DNA of 10,368 nt, taken from positions 1-10,368 of the forward strand of contig CAMTGL010000056.1 of the NCBI GenBank assembly GCA_947071955.1, read 5' to 3'. Source of the DNA: an uncultured Plesiomonas sp. (GTDB taxonomy: Bacteria; Pseudomonadota; Gammaproteobacteria; Enterobacterales; CAMTGL01). The notes beneath the pieces were generated by a model. It saw only the letters and a list, made by a program, of their open reading frames with translations, ran no database searches and was not told the DNA's origin. Shown one piece after another: positions 1 through 7,728 of the stretch. The translations under genes were made by a program, and so were the position numbers. The first letter of the stretch is position 1. Each line of letters begins with the position of its first letter.

Positions 1-77
1 CCTGTGTGGCGCGTGGTGGTGGTAAAGCGTTGGAAATGATCGATATGCATGGCGGCGATCTGTTTAGCGAAGATTAA
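1..77 (+). CDS. mreB: MreB, rod-shape actin homologue (3' end only)
   Basis: Only the last 24 codons are present, read from position 3 to a TAA stop at 75-77. The peptide runs CVARGGGKALEMIDMHGG and ends DLFSED, which matches the strongly conserved C-terminus of gammaproteobacterial MreB. MreB is the cytoplasmic actin-like filament protein that positions the cell-elongation machinery along the inner membrane. Identity is reinforced by mreC and mreD directly downstream. The catalytic ATPase part lies to the left of the window and cannot be judged. Its promoter is also outside the window. Confidence 0.95.
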   Translation, partial: CVARGGGKALEMIDMHGGDLFSED

Positions 78-88
78 GCCGAGTTATC

Positions 89-111
89 GGGTGGCAAGTG
101 ATTTGCCACCC
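89..111 (+). promoter_or_regulatory. Perfect hairpin between mreB and mreC
   Basis: GGGTGGCAA at 89-97 pairs perfectly with TTGCCACCC at 103-111 around a 5-base loop, starting 11 bases after the mreB stop. No T-tract follows, so it is not a canonical intrinsic terminator. It could protect the mreB mRNA 3' end, cause partial termination, or mark a processing point that sets different levels of MreB and MreC/MreD. A weaker alternative stem, CCCTC 109-113 with GAGGG 122-126, shares bases 109-111 and cannot form at the same time. The structure is seen directly; its role is inferred. Confidence 0.6.
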
Positions 112-139
112 TCTGCATACCGAGGGTTAACACAACATC

Positions 140-1261
140 ATGAAACCGATTTTTGGTCGGGGTCCATCCCTACAGTTACGTCTTTTTCTTGCTATTATCG
201 CCTCAATCAGTTTACTGATTATGGATAGCCGCGTAATCACTTTTAGTAGTGTGCGCTCTTCACTCGACACGCTGGTCAGCCCGTTACACTATCTTGCCAA
301 CTCGCCACGCCAACTGCTTGATACTCTGTCTGAACGTTTAGAAACTAAAGACCGTCTTATCCTTGAGAATCGTGCTTTATACCAAGAGTTACAGCTTAAA
401 AACAGTGATCTGCTAATGCTCAGCCAGTTTAAGCATGAAAATAAGCGTCTGCGTGAGCTGCTCGGATCGCCGCTGCGCAGTGATGAGCGTAAAATGGTCA
501 CGCAGGTATTAACGGCAGATACTGATCCTTATAGTCATCAGGTAGTGATCGATAAGGGATCTGATCAGGGCGTGTATATCGGGCAGCCGGTGATCAGCGA
601 TAAAGGGGTTGTCGGACAGGTGATCTCGGTCGGTAAGATCTCTAGCCGTGTGTTGCTGATCTCTGATGCGACACATGCGATTCCCGTGCAGGTTTTGCGC
701 AACGATATCCGAGTGATTGCCAGCGGTACTGGGCGGCGTGATGAGCTGCAACTTGAACATATTCCAAGCTCTACTGATATTCGTGCCGGCGATATGCTGG
801 TGACATCGGGTCTAGGTGGCCGTTTTCCAGAAGGCTATCCGGTAGGGATTATTAAATCATTTGAAGTAGACAGCCAAAATGCGTTTGCCGTGGTGATTGC
901 AACCCCAACAGCACAATTAGAGCGTCTGCGTTATCTGCTGTTGCTGTGGCCAAACAAAAGTGAAACGACACCGCCGCCAACGGCCGATGATGTTCGCGCG
1001 GCCGCGCGTGAACGCTTACCGGATATTTTGCCGCCATTACCTACGTCGGCTACAGCAGACACTGATGCCCAGCCACTGCTCCCGGCAGCAAATCCGGCGA
1101 TGATCGGTAAGGTTAATCCGGTGACTGCACCTGCTATTGCACCGGTGGCTACTTCAGCTGGTGGGGCGGTGAAAAAAACAGTACAGAGCAAGCCTGTAGT
1201 GAATACCCCGCCGGCAACGGGTGCAAAACCAACGTCTTTGGCTCCGAGGAAAGTACAGTGA
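140..1261 (+). CDS. mreC: Rod shape-determining protein MreC
   Basis: MreC is the bitopic inner-membrane protein of the elongasome; its periplasmic part links MreB and MreD to PBP2 and RodA. The 373-residue product has a short cytoplasmic N-terminus (MKPIFGRGPSLQLR), a membrane segment at about 14-29, a charged coiled-coil stretch at about 60-107, and then the conserved periplasmic beta domain at about 115-272 with VVIDKGS, GQPVISDKGVVGQV, SRVLLISDATHAIPVQ and TSGLGGRFPEGYPVG. Residues from about 275 to the end form a Pro/Ala/Thr-rich, probably disordered tail, also typical of gammaproteobacterial MreC. The start fits the conserved MKPIF N-terminus, but no good Shine-Dalgarno lies at normal spacing; GAGGG at 122-126 ends 13 bases before the ATG. 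It overlaps mreD by 4 bases. Confidence 0.97.
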   Translation: MKPIFGRGPSLQLRLFLAIIASISLLIMDSRVITFSSVRSSLDTLVSPLHYLANSPRQLLDTLSERLETKDRLILENRALYQELQLKNSDLLMLSQFKHENKRLRELLGSPLRSDERKMVTQVLTADTDPYSHQVVIDKGSDQGVYIGQPVISDKGVVGQVISVGKISSRVLLISDATHAIPVQVLRNDIRVIASGTGRRDELQLEHIPSSTDIRAGDMLVTSGLGGRFPEGYPVGIIKSFEVDSQNAFAVVIATPTAQLERLRYLLLLWPNKSETTPPPTADDVRAAARERLPDILPPLPTSATADTDAQPLLPAANPAMIGKVNPVTAPAIAPVATSAGGAVKKTVQSKPVVNTPPATGAKPTSLAPRKVQ

Positions 1262-1746
1262 GTTTTTACCGTGCACGCGGGCGAATTATTATCGCCTTAT
1301 CCTTTTTAATTGCACTGGTGTTGCAGATGATGCCGTGGCCACTCGAGCTTGATGCTGTGCGCCCTTCATGGCTGGCACTCGTGCTGGTTTACTGGGTGGT
1401 GGCATTACCCCACCGGGTTAATGTGGGCAGTGCGTTTGTGGTTGGGCTATTGTGGGATTTGGCACAAGGCTCAACCTTGGGCGTACATGCGCTGGCACTA
1501 TCACTGCTGGCCTATGTAGTGGCATTTAATTTTCAGTTGTTGCGTAATTTGGCCTTATGGCAACAGGCATTGGTGATCTTGATGTTATCCCTTGCCTGTA
1601 AATTAATTATTTTTTGGGCTGAGTTTTTGGTATCGGCCGTACAGTTTCGCCCGGAAATGTTATGGGGCAGTGTGGTTAGCGGTATTTTGTGGCCATGGTT
1701 ATTTTTACTGCTGCGTAAAGTACGCCGCCAGTGTAGCGTGCGATAA
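1258..1746 (+). CDS. mreD: Rod shape-determining protein MreD
   Basis: MreD is the small integral inner-membrane partner of MreC in the elongasome. The 162-residue product is almost wholly hydrophobic, with membrane segments at roughly 10-28, 36-51, 55-70, 75-95, 102-128 and 133-153, and a basic C-terminus (RKVRRQCSVR). The motif GLLWDLAQGSTLGVHAL at about 63-79 is characteristic of the family. Translation starts at GTG 1258, inside a GTGA that contains the mreC stop, and GAGGA at 1246-1250 stands 7 bases upstream. This suggests translational coupling with mreC. Length and position fit MreD well. Confidence 0.95.
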   Translation: MSFYRARGRIIIALSFLIALVLQMMPWPLELDAVRPSWLALVLVYWVVALPHRVNVGSAFVVGLLWDLAQGSTLGVHALALSLLAYVVAFNFQLLRNLALWQQALVILMLSLACKLIIFWAEFLVSAVQFRPEMLWGSVVSGILWPWLFLLLRKVRRQCSVR

Positions 1747-1754
1747 GAGGTATT

Positions 1755-2318
1755 ATGATTTATTTAGCATCAGGATCGCCGCGCCGGCATGAATTATTAG
1801 CATTATTGGCCGCAGAATTTACAGTTTTGCGACCTGATGTACCTGAAATTTATGACTTTTCTGAATCGCCGCAAGAATATGTGGTACGGTTAGCAAAGGA
1901 TAAAGCGCTTGCGGGTGTAGCGATGGCTACCGATGATTATCCGGTTATTGGTGCTGATACTATTGTGGTCTTAGATCAACAAGTGCTTGAAAAACCGCGC
2001 GATAGCGCACATGCCGCTGCAATGCTGCGTGCACTATCAGGAAAGACACATCAGGTGATGACGGCCGTTGCCGTTGCCAACCGCCAGCAAATAGTTGACT
2101 GCTGTGTGGTGACTGATGTGACATTTCGCGCATTAACGGATACAGAAATTGCGCACTATATTGCGTCAGGCGAACCGGCAGATAAAGCGGGCGCTTATGG
2201 CATTCAGGGATTAGGTGGGCGTTTTGTAGCTCACCTGTCAGGCAGTTACCATGCTGTGATGGGCTTACCCTTAATGGAAACCGATCAGTTGCTGGCCCGT
2301 TTTGACGTGAAGCGTTAA
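1755..2318 (+). CDS. yhdE: Maf/YhdE-type nucleoside triphosphate pyrophosphatase (dTTP/UTP)
   Basis: This is a cytoplasmic Maf-family enzyme that hydrolyses a nucleoside triphosphate to the monophosphate and pyrophosphate; the YhdE branch acts on dTTP, UTP and modified pyrimidines. The 187-residue product shows the N-terminal phosphate-binding loop LASGSPRR (4-11), GADTIVV with the likely catalytic Asp68 (66-72), LEKPRD (78-83), SGKTHQVMTAVAV (95-107), and DKAGAYGIQGLGG (143-155), which is typical of the YhdE rather than the YceF branch. Substrate choice is inferred from this similarity. It starts 8 bases after mreD with an AGAGG ribosome site at 1746-1750. Maf is a common neighbour of mreD and rng in this phylum. 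The symbol maf is also used. Confidence 0.93.
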   Translation: MIYLASGSPRRHELLALLAAEFTVLRPDVPEIYDFSESPQEYVVRLAKDKALAGVAMATDDYPVIGADTIVVLDQQVLEKPRDSAHAAAMLRALSGKTHQVMTAVAVANRQQIVDCCVVTDVTFRALTDTEIAHYIASGEPADKAGAYGIQGLGGRFVAHLSGSYHAVMGLPLMETDQLLARFDVKR

Positions 2319-2369
2319 CACTCAACGCCGCCATCATGCGAAACGGGAGCAAACAAGATAAGAGTTGAG
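2312..2369 (+). promoter_or_regulatory. rng leader with mutually exclusive short stems
   Basis: In the 59-base gap before rng, CTCAAC (2321-2326) is complementary to GTTGAG (2364-2369). The second arm overlaps the rng Shine-Dalgarno TGAGG (2366-2370), which lies 7 bases before ATG 2378. A competing hairpin pairs GCGTT (2312-2316) with AACGC (2324-2328) and spans the maf stop codon; it uses the AAC of the first stem. A ribosome terminating on maf could thus affect access to the rng ribosome site. Both stems are short and could arise by chance, so any control is inferred. Confidence 0.3.
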
Positions 2370-2377
2370 GAATTACC

Positions 2378-3847
2378 ATGACGGCTGAGCTATTAATTAA
2401 TGTTACGCCAAGTGAAACCCGTATCGCGATGATAGAGGGCGGCGTATTACAAGAAGTTCATATTGAACGGGAAGCCAAACGTGGCATTGTCGGCAATATT
2501 TATAAAGGGAAAATCAGCCGCGTATTACCCGGTATGCAGGCTGCATTTGTTGATATCGGCTTAGATAAAGCGGCTTTTTTGCATGCTTCCGATATTGTTC
2601 CACACACTGAATGTGTGGCTGATAACGAACAAAAGCAGTTTCGGGTACGTGATATTTCCGAATTAGTGCGTCAGGGGCAAGATCTGATGGTGCAAGTGGT
2701 GAAAGACCCACTAGGCACTAAGGGTGCTCGCCTGACTACTGATATTACACTGCCTTCGCGCTATCTGGTTTTTATGCCGGGTGCCAGTCATGTTGGTGTT
2801 TCGCAGCGAATTGAAAGTGAAACCGAACGCGATCGCTTAAAATCGATTGTGAGTGCATATTGTGACGATCTGGGCGGATTTATTATTCGCACCGCAGCAG
2901 AAGGCGTGGGAGCCGGTGAGTTAGAGCAAGATGCTGCCTTTTTGCGCCGCTTATGGAGCAAAGTGCTTGAGCGTAAAACCCGTTTGGGTAGCCGCAGTAC
3001 TTTGTACGGTGAGTTAGCTATTGGTCAGCGTATTTTGCGGGATTTTGTGGGGACTGAACTTGATCGTATCCGAGTTGATTCCCGTCAAACCTTTGATGTG
3101 CTGACTGAGTTTACCCGTGAATATGTGCCACAACTGACCGATAAGTTTGAGTTGTATAGCGGTCGTCAGCCAATTTTTGATCTGTTTGATATCGAAAATG
3201 AGATCCAGCGGGTACTTGATCGCAAAGTACAGCTTAAGTCAGGCGGTTATCTGATTATTGATCAGACTGAAGCGATGACAACCATTGATATCAACACCGG
3301 TGCATTTGTTGGACACCGTAATCTTGAAGAGACCATCTTCAATACGAATGTTGAGGCAACACAGGCGATTGCCCGCCAGCTGCGCTTGCGTAATTTAGGT
3401 GGCATCATCATTATCGATTTTATTGATATGACCTGTGATGATCATCGTCGGCGGGTATTGAGCTCATTAGAGCTGGCGTTGAGTAAAGATCGGGTGAAGA
3501 CCAACATTAACGGTTTTACCCAGCTTGGTCTGGTTGAGATGACGCGTAAGCGCACCCGTGAAAGCCTAGAGCATGTGTTGTGCGGAGAATGCCCGACTTG
3601 TCAGGGGCGCGGTACGGTGAAAACGGTCGATAGCGTTTGCTATGAGATCTTGCGTGAAATTGTGCGCGTTCACCATGCCTATGATGCCGATAAATTTTTG
3701 GTGTATACCTCAGCTGCTGTTGGAGAGGTGTTGCGTGGCGATGAGTTTCATGCGCTCGCAGAGTTGGAGTTATTCATCGGTAAACAGGTCAAGATCCAGA
3801 CTGAGCCTTTGTATAATCAAGAACAATTTGATGTCGTCATGATGTGA
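2378..3847 (+). CDS. rng: Ribonuclease G
   Basis: RNase G is the cytoplasmic single-strand endoribonuclease that matures the 5' end of 16S rRNA and degrades certain mRNAs. The 489-residue length matches the E. coli enzyme and lacks the long C-terminal degradosome scaffold of RNase E. Visible parts are an S1-like RNA-binding domain at about 36-128 (GNIYKGKISRVLPGMQAAFV), a 5' sensor/RNase-H-like region, and the DNase-I-like catalytic domain with Mg ligands Asp304 (TTIDINTG) and Asp347 (IIIIDFIDM). Zn-link cysteines Cys405 and Cys408 lie in CGECPTCQGRG. The C-terminus QEQFDVVMM is typical. ATG 2378 has TGAGG 7 bases upstream. The old name is cafA. Confidence 0.97.
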   Translation: MTAELLINVTPSETRIAMIEGGVLQEVHIEREAKRGIVGNIYKGKISRVLPGMQAAFVDIGLDKAAFLHASDIVPHTECVADNEQKQFRVRDISELVRQGQDLMVQVVKDPLGTKGARLTTDITLPSRYLVFMPGASHVGVSQRIESETERDRLKSIVSAYCDDLGGFIIRTAAEGVGAGELEQDAAFLRRLWSKVLERKTRLGSRSTLYGELAIGQRILRDFVGTELDRIRVDSRQTFDVLTEFTREYVPQLTDKFELYSGRQPIFDLFDIENEIQRVLDRKVQLKSGGYLIIDQTEAMTTIDINTGAFVGHRNLEETIFNTNVEATQAIARQLRLRNLGGIIIIDFIDMTCDDHRRRVLSSLELALSKDRVKTNINGFTQLGLVEMTRKRTRESLEHVLCGECPTCQGRGTVKTVDSVCYEILREIVRVHHAYDADKFLVYTSAAVGEVLRGDEFHALAELELFIGKQVKIQTEPLYNQEQFDVVMM

Positions 3848-3848
3848 C

Positions 3849-3852
3849 GGAG
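3849..3852 (+). promoter_or_regulatory. Ribosome binding site deciding the yhdP start
   Basis: GGAG lies just after the rng stop and 6 bases before GTG 3859. The other possible start, GTG 3844, overlaps the rng stop but has no purine-rich site at proper distance upstream. This favours 3859 and places the first residues as MKQRTRSTLGLY, directly before the membrane anchor. Confidence 0.6.
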
Positions 3853-3858
3853 CTTGCT

Positions 3859-6800
3859 GTGAAGCAACGAACACGATCCACTCTCGGGTTATACACTGTT
3901 GCCGGTGTGGTAATCGTATTCGCCTTGTTACTTAGCGCGTTGCGTTTTTCCCTGCCCTACATCAATCACTGGCGTGCGCCTATTGTGGCGCATTTGCAGC
4001 AGGCAAGTAATCTGCCGTTGCACATTGGCCAGCTTTCGGCTCGCTGGCAAGAGGGCGGGCCGCAGCTCGTGTTAGATGATATTACCCTTTCTACGTCAAC
4101 GTTAAATGTCAATGTTGGTCAAATGATGCTGCAATTAAATGTGTGGCAATCACTCTGGCAGCAGCGCTGGCAATTTAACGAACTCACCTTTTCAAATGCC
4201 GATATCAACCTGAATGCAACCTTAGATGGTCGCACTTTTGAGCAGCGCCAGCCTGCTGATAAGGTGCAACTGAAACGTATCGGTGATCTGGTATTTGAGC
4301 AATTGACCCGCTTTGATCTGCGTAACAGCCGGTTGGTCTTTTTAAGCCCGAACGGTGAACGTATCCGTTTGGATGTTGAGCAGTTACGCTGGTTAAACCG
4401 TAAAACCCGCCATCAGGCTGAAGGGGTTATTGCACTGCGGGGCGATGATCACACCTATGGTCGGCTTGATCTGCGGCTGGATTTGTATGATGGTGAGCGC
4501 CGATTGGCGCGCGGGCAAGTTTATCTTCAGGGAAAGCAGCTGAATATTCAGCCGTGGCTGACGGAAAAACTCGAAACGGTTACCGGTTTGCGCTCGGCTC
4601 AGGTGAGCGCTTCAGTATGGTTGGATATTGCCAACAACGATCTTCAGCAGGGTGTTATTCAGCTCGATGAGGGGTTGAGCCGTTGGAGTGATGCTTCAGC
4701 ACAGCATACATTGGGCTTTTCGCGTTTACAGATGAACATCCGCCGCACCGGTGAGATATTACAGGCGCAGATCCCCGATTTGGCACTCAATTCTGACGGC
4801 ATCCGTTGGCCACTCAGTTCACTCTCATTTTCACTTAGCCCGACACTGTTTACCTTGCAATCGGGCGCGCTTGATCTGGCGCGGATCACGCCATTTTTAT
4901 CATTTATGTCGATGCTGAGTAAGCCAACGGCGCAAGTGTTGCAGCAAATTGCTCCGCGCGGGCAGATAGATCAGGTGCAACTTAGCCTACCTCGGGCAAA
5001 TTCAGCACCGTTCAACCCAGCGCAGATCAGTGGTGATGTGCAGTTTAGCAATCTGGGGTGGCAGCAGTGGGGAGAATGGCCGGGGATCAGTACCGTATCA
5101 GGCCGCTGGCGTGGATCGCTGGCAAGATCGCAATTGCAGCTCAATACTGAAAAGGCACAATTTACCTATCCGGAACAGTTCCCTGAACCGATTACGCTAC
5201 TCAACAGTGCGCTGACACTTGATCTGAAATCGGATACCGAAGGCTGGTCAATCTGGAGTACACATACAGATTTGCGCACGCCATATTTGCAGTTAAACGG
5301 GCAATTTCGTCTGAACTGGCCGAATAAACAACCGCCGTGGCTGAGTATTTTAGCGGGGATTAACTTAAATCAAGCGGCACAAGCGTGGCGTTATTATCCG
5401 CATGCGTTGATGGGAAAAGGGCTGACTGAGTATCTAACTCCTACGCTAAAAGCGGGACAGGTTAGTGGTGCTTCATTGCTGTGGGCGGGGAATCCGCTGC
5501 AATTTCCCTATGAACAAAAAGAGGGCGTATTTCAGGTAAAAGTGCCGGTTCGTCAGGCTACTTTTGAATTTGACCCGCACTGGCTACCGCTCACTGATCT
5601 TAATTTAGATTTGTTGTTTGAAGATGATCGTTTGTTGATGAGCAGCCGTCATGCCCGCTTAGGGGCTGCTGCGGCAACCAACATTGAGGCGAGTATTGAT
5701 CCGCTGCACGCAGACTCGATACTAAAAATTGCTGCCAATGTGCAAGGCAATGCGCCGGATGTTCAGCATTACCTGACAGAATCTCCGCTGCGCGATTCTG
5801 TTGGCGCTGCGCTGTCAGAGCTTGAACTTACCGGCCCGGTAAAGGGGGAATTCACTCTGGCGATCCCGCTGACCGGTGAAGCAGCTGATGCCAAAGGCCA
5901 AGTCTGGTTACCGGATAATCAGTTACGCCTGAAATCACTGGATTTACCGCTGAGTTCTGTAAAAGGTGATTTCCGGTTTGATAACGGTACACTGACGAGT
6001 AGCCCGTTGACGGCTACGTTGTGGCAGCAACCGCTGAACTTAAGTTTTACCACTCAGCAGCAGGATGACCGTTATCAGATAGGCGTGGATCTGGCGGGAA
6101 ACTGGGCTGCATCAGCATTGAACTTCCCTTACCCCTCTCCGGTATGGTCAAAACTGGGCGGCCATTTACCGTGGACAGGTAAGGTCAGCGTGACCCTGCC
6201 AGAAGGCGGTGGTGCAAATTACCAAGTCAAACTGCACGGCAGCACCGATCGGGTACGCAGCGCGCTGCCGGCACCGTTTGGCCCTGCGGCTTGGCGTAAG
6301 GCAAATTGGCAGGCTGATGCGACCGGTAATTTGCAACAACTCACCATTAAAGCACAAATGGGGTCACTGGCCGCGTTTCAGGGAGCGTGGCGGCTAGATA
6401 AACGCGCGGAGTTGCAAAAGGCAACGGTCACGCTTGGCCAGCCACGATCAACCGTAAACCCAGCTACCCGTACTGCGCTGGTGGTGAATGTCCCTGAGAT
6501 AGATGCCGACGGCTGGTTGCGTCTGTTAAATGTCGATCCATTGAGTTCAGTGGATAAGAGCAAAAGCCTGAGCGCTCAGATACAGCCGCTTCTGCCGGAA
6601 TATCTGCAAGTTGATGTGGCAACACTCAAATTGGCAGAACAAAAGTGGGCAGATCTCTCTCTCAATGGTCAGCAAAGTGGTAAAGCGTATCGGTTAAATG
6701 CTTACGGGCAGCAGATCCGCGGGCACGCTATTATTAGTGCGAAAGCGCCGTGGTTGCTGAATCTGTCATATTTCTATTTTGATCCTGAACCAATTGATCC

Positions 6801-7728
6801 CGAATTGAACAGGCACCGTACATCGGGGGCGATTACGGCAAAGAGCAGTACATCAGCATCGGGTAATGTGGCAGATAAAGCGTCGTCAGCGATCAACTTT
6901 AGCCAGTGGCCAGCGGCTCAATTGCGCTGTAATAACTGCTGGGTAAATCAACGTTATTTCAAACAAATTCAGGCTGATATCACCCCTTCGCCACAGCAAA
7001 TAACGCTATCAAATGGCCTGATTGATACCGGTTTGGGTAAAGTGACACTCAATGGCCGTTGGAGACGCAGTGTTGCGGGTAAAGAGTCAACCGAGCTGCA
7101 AGGGCGCTTACAGACCAACAGCTCTTCTGCCATGCTGGCCGCCTGGGGAGTTGCGATCCCTTTGCGCGATACTCCGACCGATATCAGCCTTGATCTGCGT
7201 GCTGTTGGTGCGCCGTGGCAACTGGCACTGCCTTCACTTTCAGGTTCGGTTGCCGTCAACATGCGCAAGGGAATGATTGCCGATGTTGGTGGCCGAGCCG
7301 GACAAGTTTTGCGTTTAGTCAGCACAGATTCACTGCTGCGGAAACTGAAACTTGATTTCAGCGATGCTTTCCAAGAGGGTTTTTTCTACGACAAGATAAC
7401 CGGCAATGCCGTGATTAATCAGGGTATACTGAAAACCGATAACCTGATGATTGACGGCCTACTGGCCGATATCGCACTGAAAGGGTCAGTCAACCTTGTG
7501 CAGCGAACTATAAATATGGATGCCCTGATTGCACCAGAACTCGGTGCCGGTCTTTCCGTTGCGACCGCATTTGTGGTGAATCCGGTGGCGGGTATTGCAC
7601 TGTTTACCGCCTCACAGGTATTGTCACCGTTGTGGAGCAAAATTTCGTTGTTACGCTACCATATTGGCGGTAGCGTAGATAATCCGGTTATTAAAGAGAC
7701 GCAGCGTATAGAAAAAGGAGATTTCTGA
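3859..7728 (+). CDS. yhdP: YhdP, AsmA-like inner-membrane-anchored phospholipid transport protein
   Basis: YhdP belongs to the AsmA/TamB-like bridge proteins; in E. coli it acts with TamB and YdbH in moving phospholipids to the outer membrane. From GTG 3859 the product has 1289 residues, close to the roughly 1270 of E. coli. A basic N-terminus and one membrane anchor (about 11-32) precede a very long periplasmic region rich in beta-strand-like segments. Family hallmarks include QAWRYYPHALMGKGLTEYL in the middle (the DUF3971 region), QLRCNNCW near residue 1024, LSNGLIDTGLGKVTLNGRW, and the conserved end (GSVNLVQRTINMDALIAPEL, then PLWSKISLLRYHIGG). A Ser/Thr/Ala-rich linker comes just before the CxxC. 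An in-frame upstream GTG at 3844 would add five residues and overlap rng by 4 bases. The gene overlaps the next start by one base. Confidence 0.94.
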   Translation: MKQRTRSTLGLYTVAGVVIVFALLLSALRFSLPYINHWRAPIVAHLQQASNLPLHIGQLSARWQEGGPQLVLDDITLSTSTLNVNVGQMMLQLNVWQSLWQQRWQFNELTFSNADINLNATLDGRTFEQRQPADKVQLKRIGDLVFEQLTRFDLRNSRLVFLSPNGERIRLDVEQLRWLNRKTRHQAEGVIALRGDDHTYGRLDLRLDLYDGERRLARGQVYLQGKQLNIQPWLTEKLETVTGLRSAQVSASVWLDIANNDLQQGVIQLDEGLSRWSDASAQHTLGFSRLQMNIRRTGEILQAQIPDLALNSDGIRWPLSSLSFSLSPTLFTLQSGALDLARITPFLSFMSMLSKPTAQVLQQIAPRGQIDQVQLSLPRANSAPFNPAQISGDVQFSNLGWQQWGEWPGISTVSGRWRGSLARSQLQLNTEKAQFTYPEQFPEPITLLNSALTLDLKSDTEGWSIWSTHTDLRTPYLQLNGQFRLNWPNKQPPWLSILAGINLNQAAQAWRYYPHALMGKGLTEYLTPTLKAGQVSGASLLWAGNPLQFPYEQKEGVFQVKVPVRQATFEFDPHWLPLTDLNLDLLFEDDRLLMSSRHARLGAAAATNIEASIDPLHADSILKIAANVQGNAPDVQHYLTESPLRDSVGAALSELELTGPVKGEFTLAIPLTGEAADAKGQVWLPDNQLRLKSLDLPLSSVKGDFRFDNGTLTSSPLTATLWQQPLNLSFTTQQQDDRYQIGVDLAGNWAASALNFPYPSPVWSKLGGHLPWTGKVSVTLPEGGGANYQVKLHGSTDRVRSALPAPFGPAAWRKANWQADATGNLQQLTIKAQMGSLAAFQGAWRLDKRAELQKATVTLGQPRSTVNPATRTALVVNVPEIDADGWLRLLNVDPLSSVDKSKSLSAQIQPLLPEYLQVDVATLKLAEQKWADLSLNGQQSGKAYRLNAYGQQIRGHAIISAKAPWLLNLSYFYFDPEPIDPELNRHRTSGAITAKSSTSASGNVADKASSAINFSQWPAAQLRCNNCWVNQRYFKQIQADITPSPQQITLSNGLIDTGLGKVTLNGRWRRSVAGKESTELQGRLQTNSSSAMLAAWGVAIPLRDTPTDISLDLRAVGAPWQLALPSLSGSVAVNMRKGMIADVGGRAGQVLRLVSTDSLLRKLKLDFSDAFQEGFFYDKITGNAVINQGILKTDNLMIDGLLADIALKGSVNLVQRTINMDALIAPELGAGLSVATAFVVNPVAGIALFTASQVLSPLWSKISLLRYHIGGSVDNPVIKETQRIEKGDF

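Noticed and set aside
122..126. GAGGG as the mreC ribosome binding site
   Set aside because: It ends 13 bases before ATG 140, further than the usual spacing, so I mention it only as a weak candidate.
1960..2379. 139-codon open frame on the - strand across maf
   Set aside because: It lies wholly antisense to an intact, well-conserved maf gene, has no recognisable protein features and no convincing ribosome site; it is a shadow frame.
6969..7325. 118-codon - strand frame across the 3' part of yhdP
   Set aside because: It is antisense to conserved YhdP coding sequence and shows no domain or plausible start signal.
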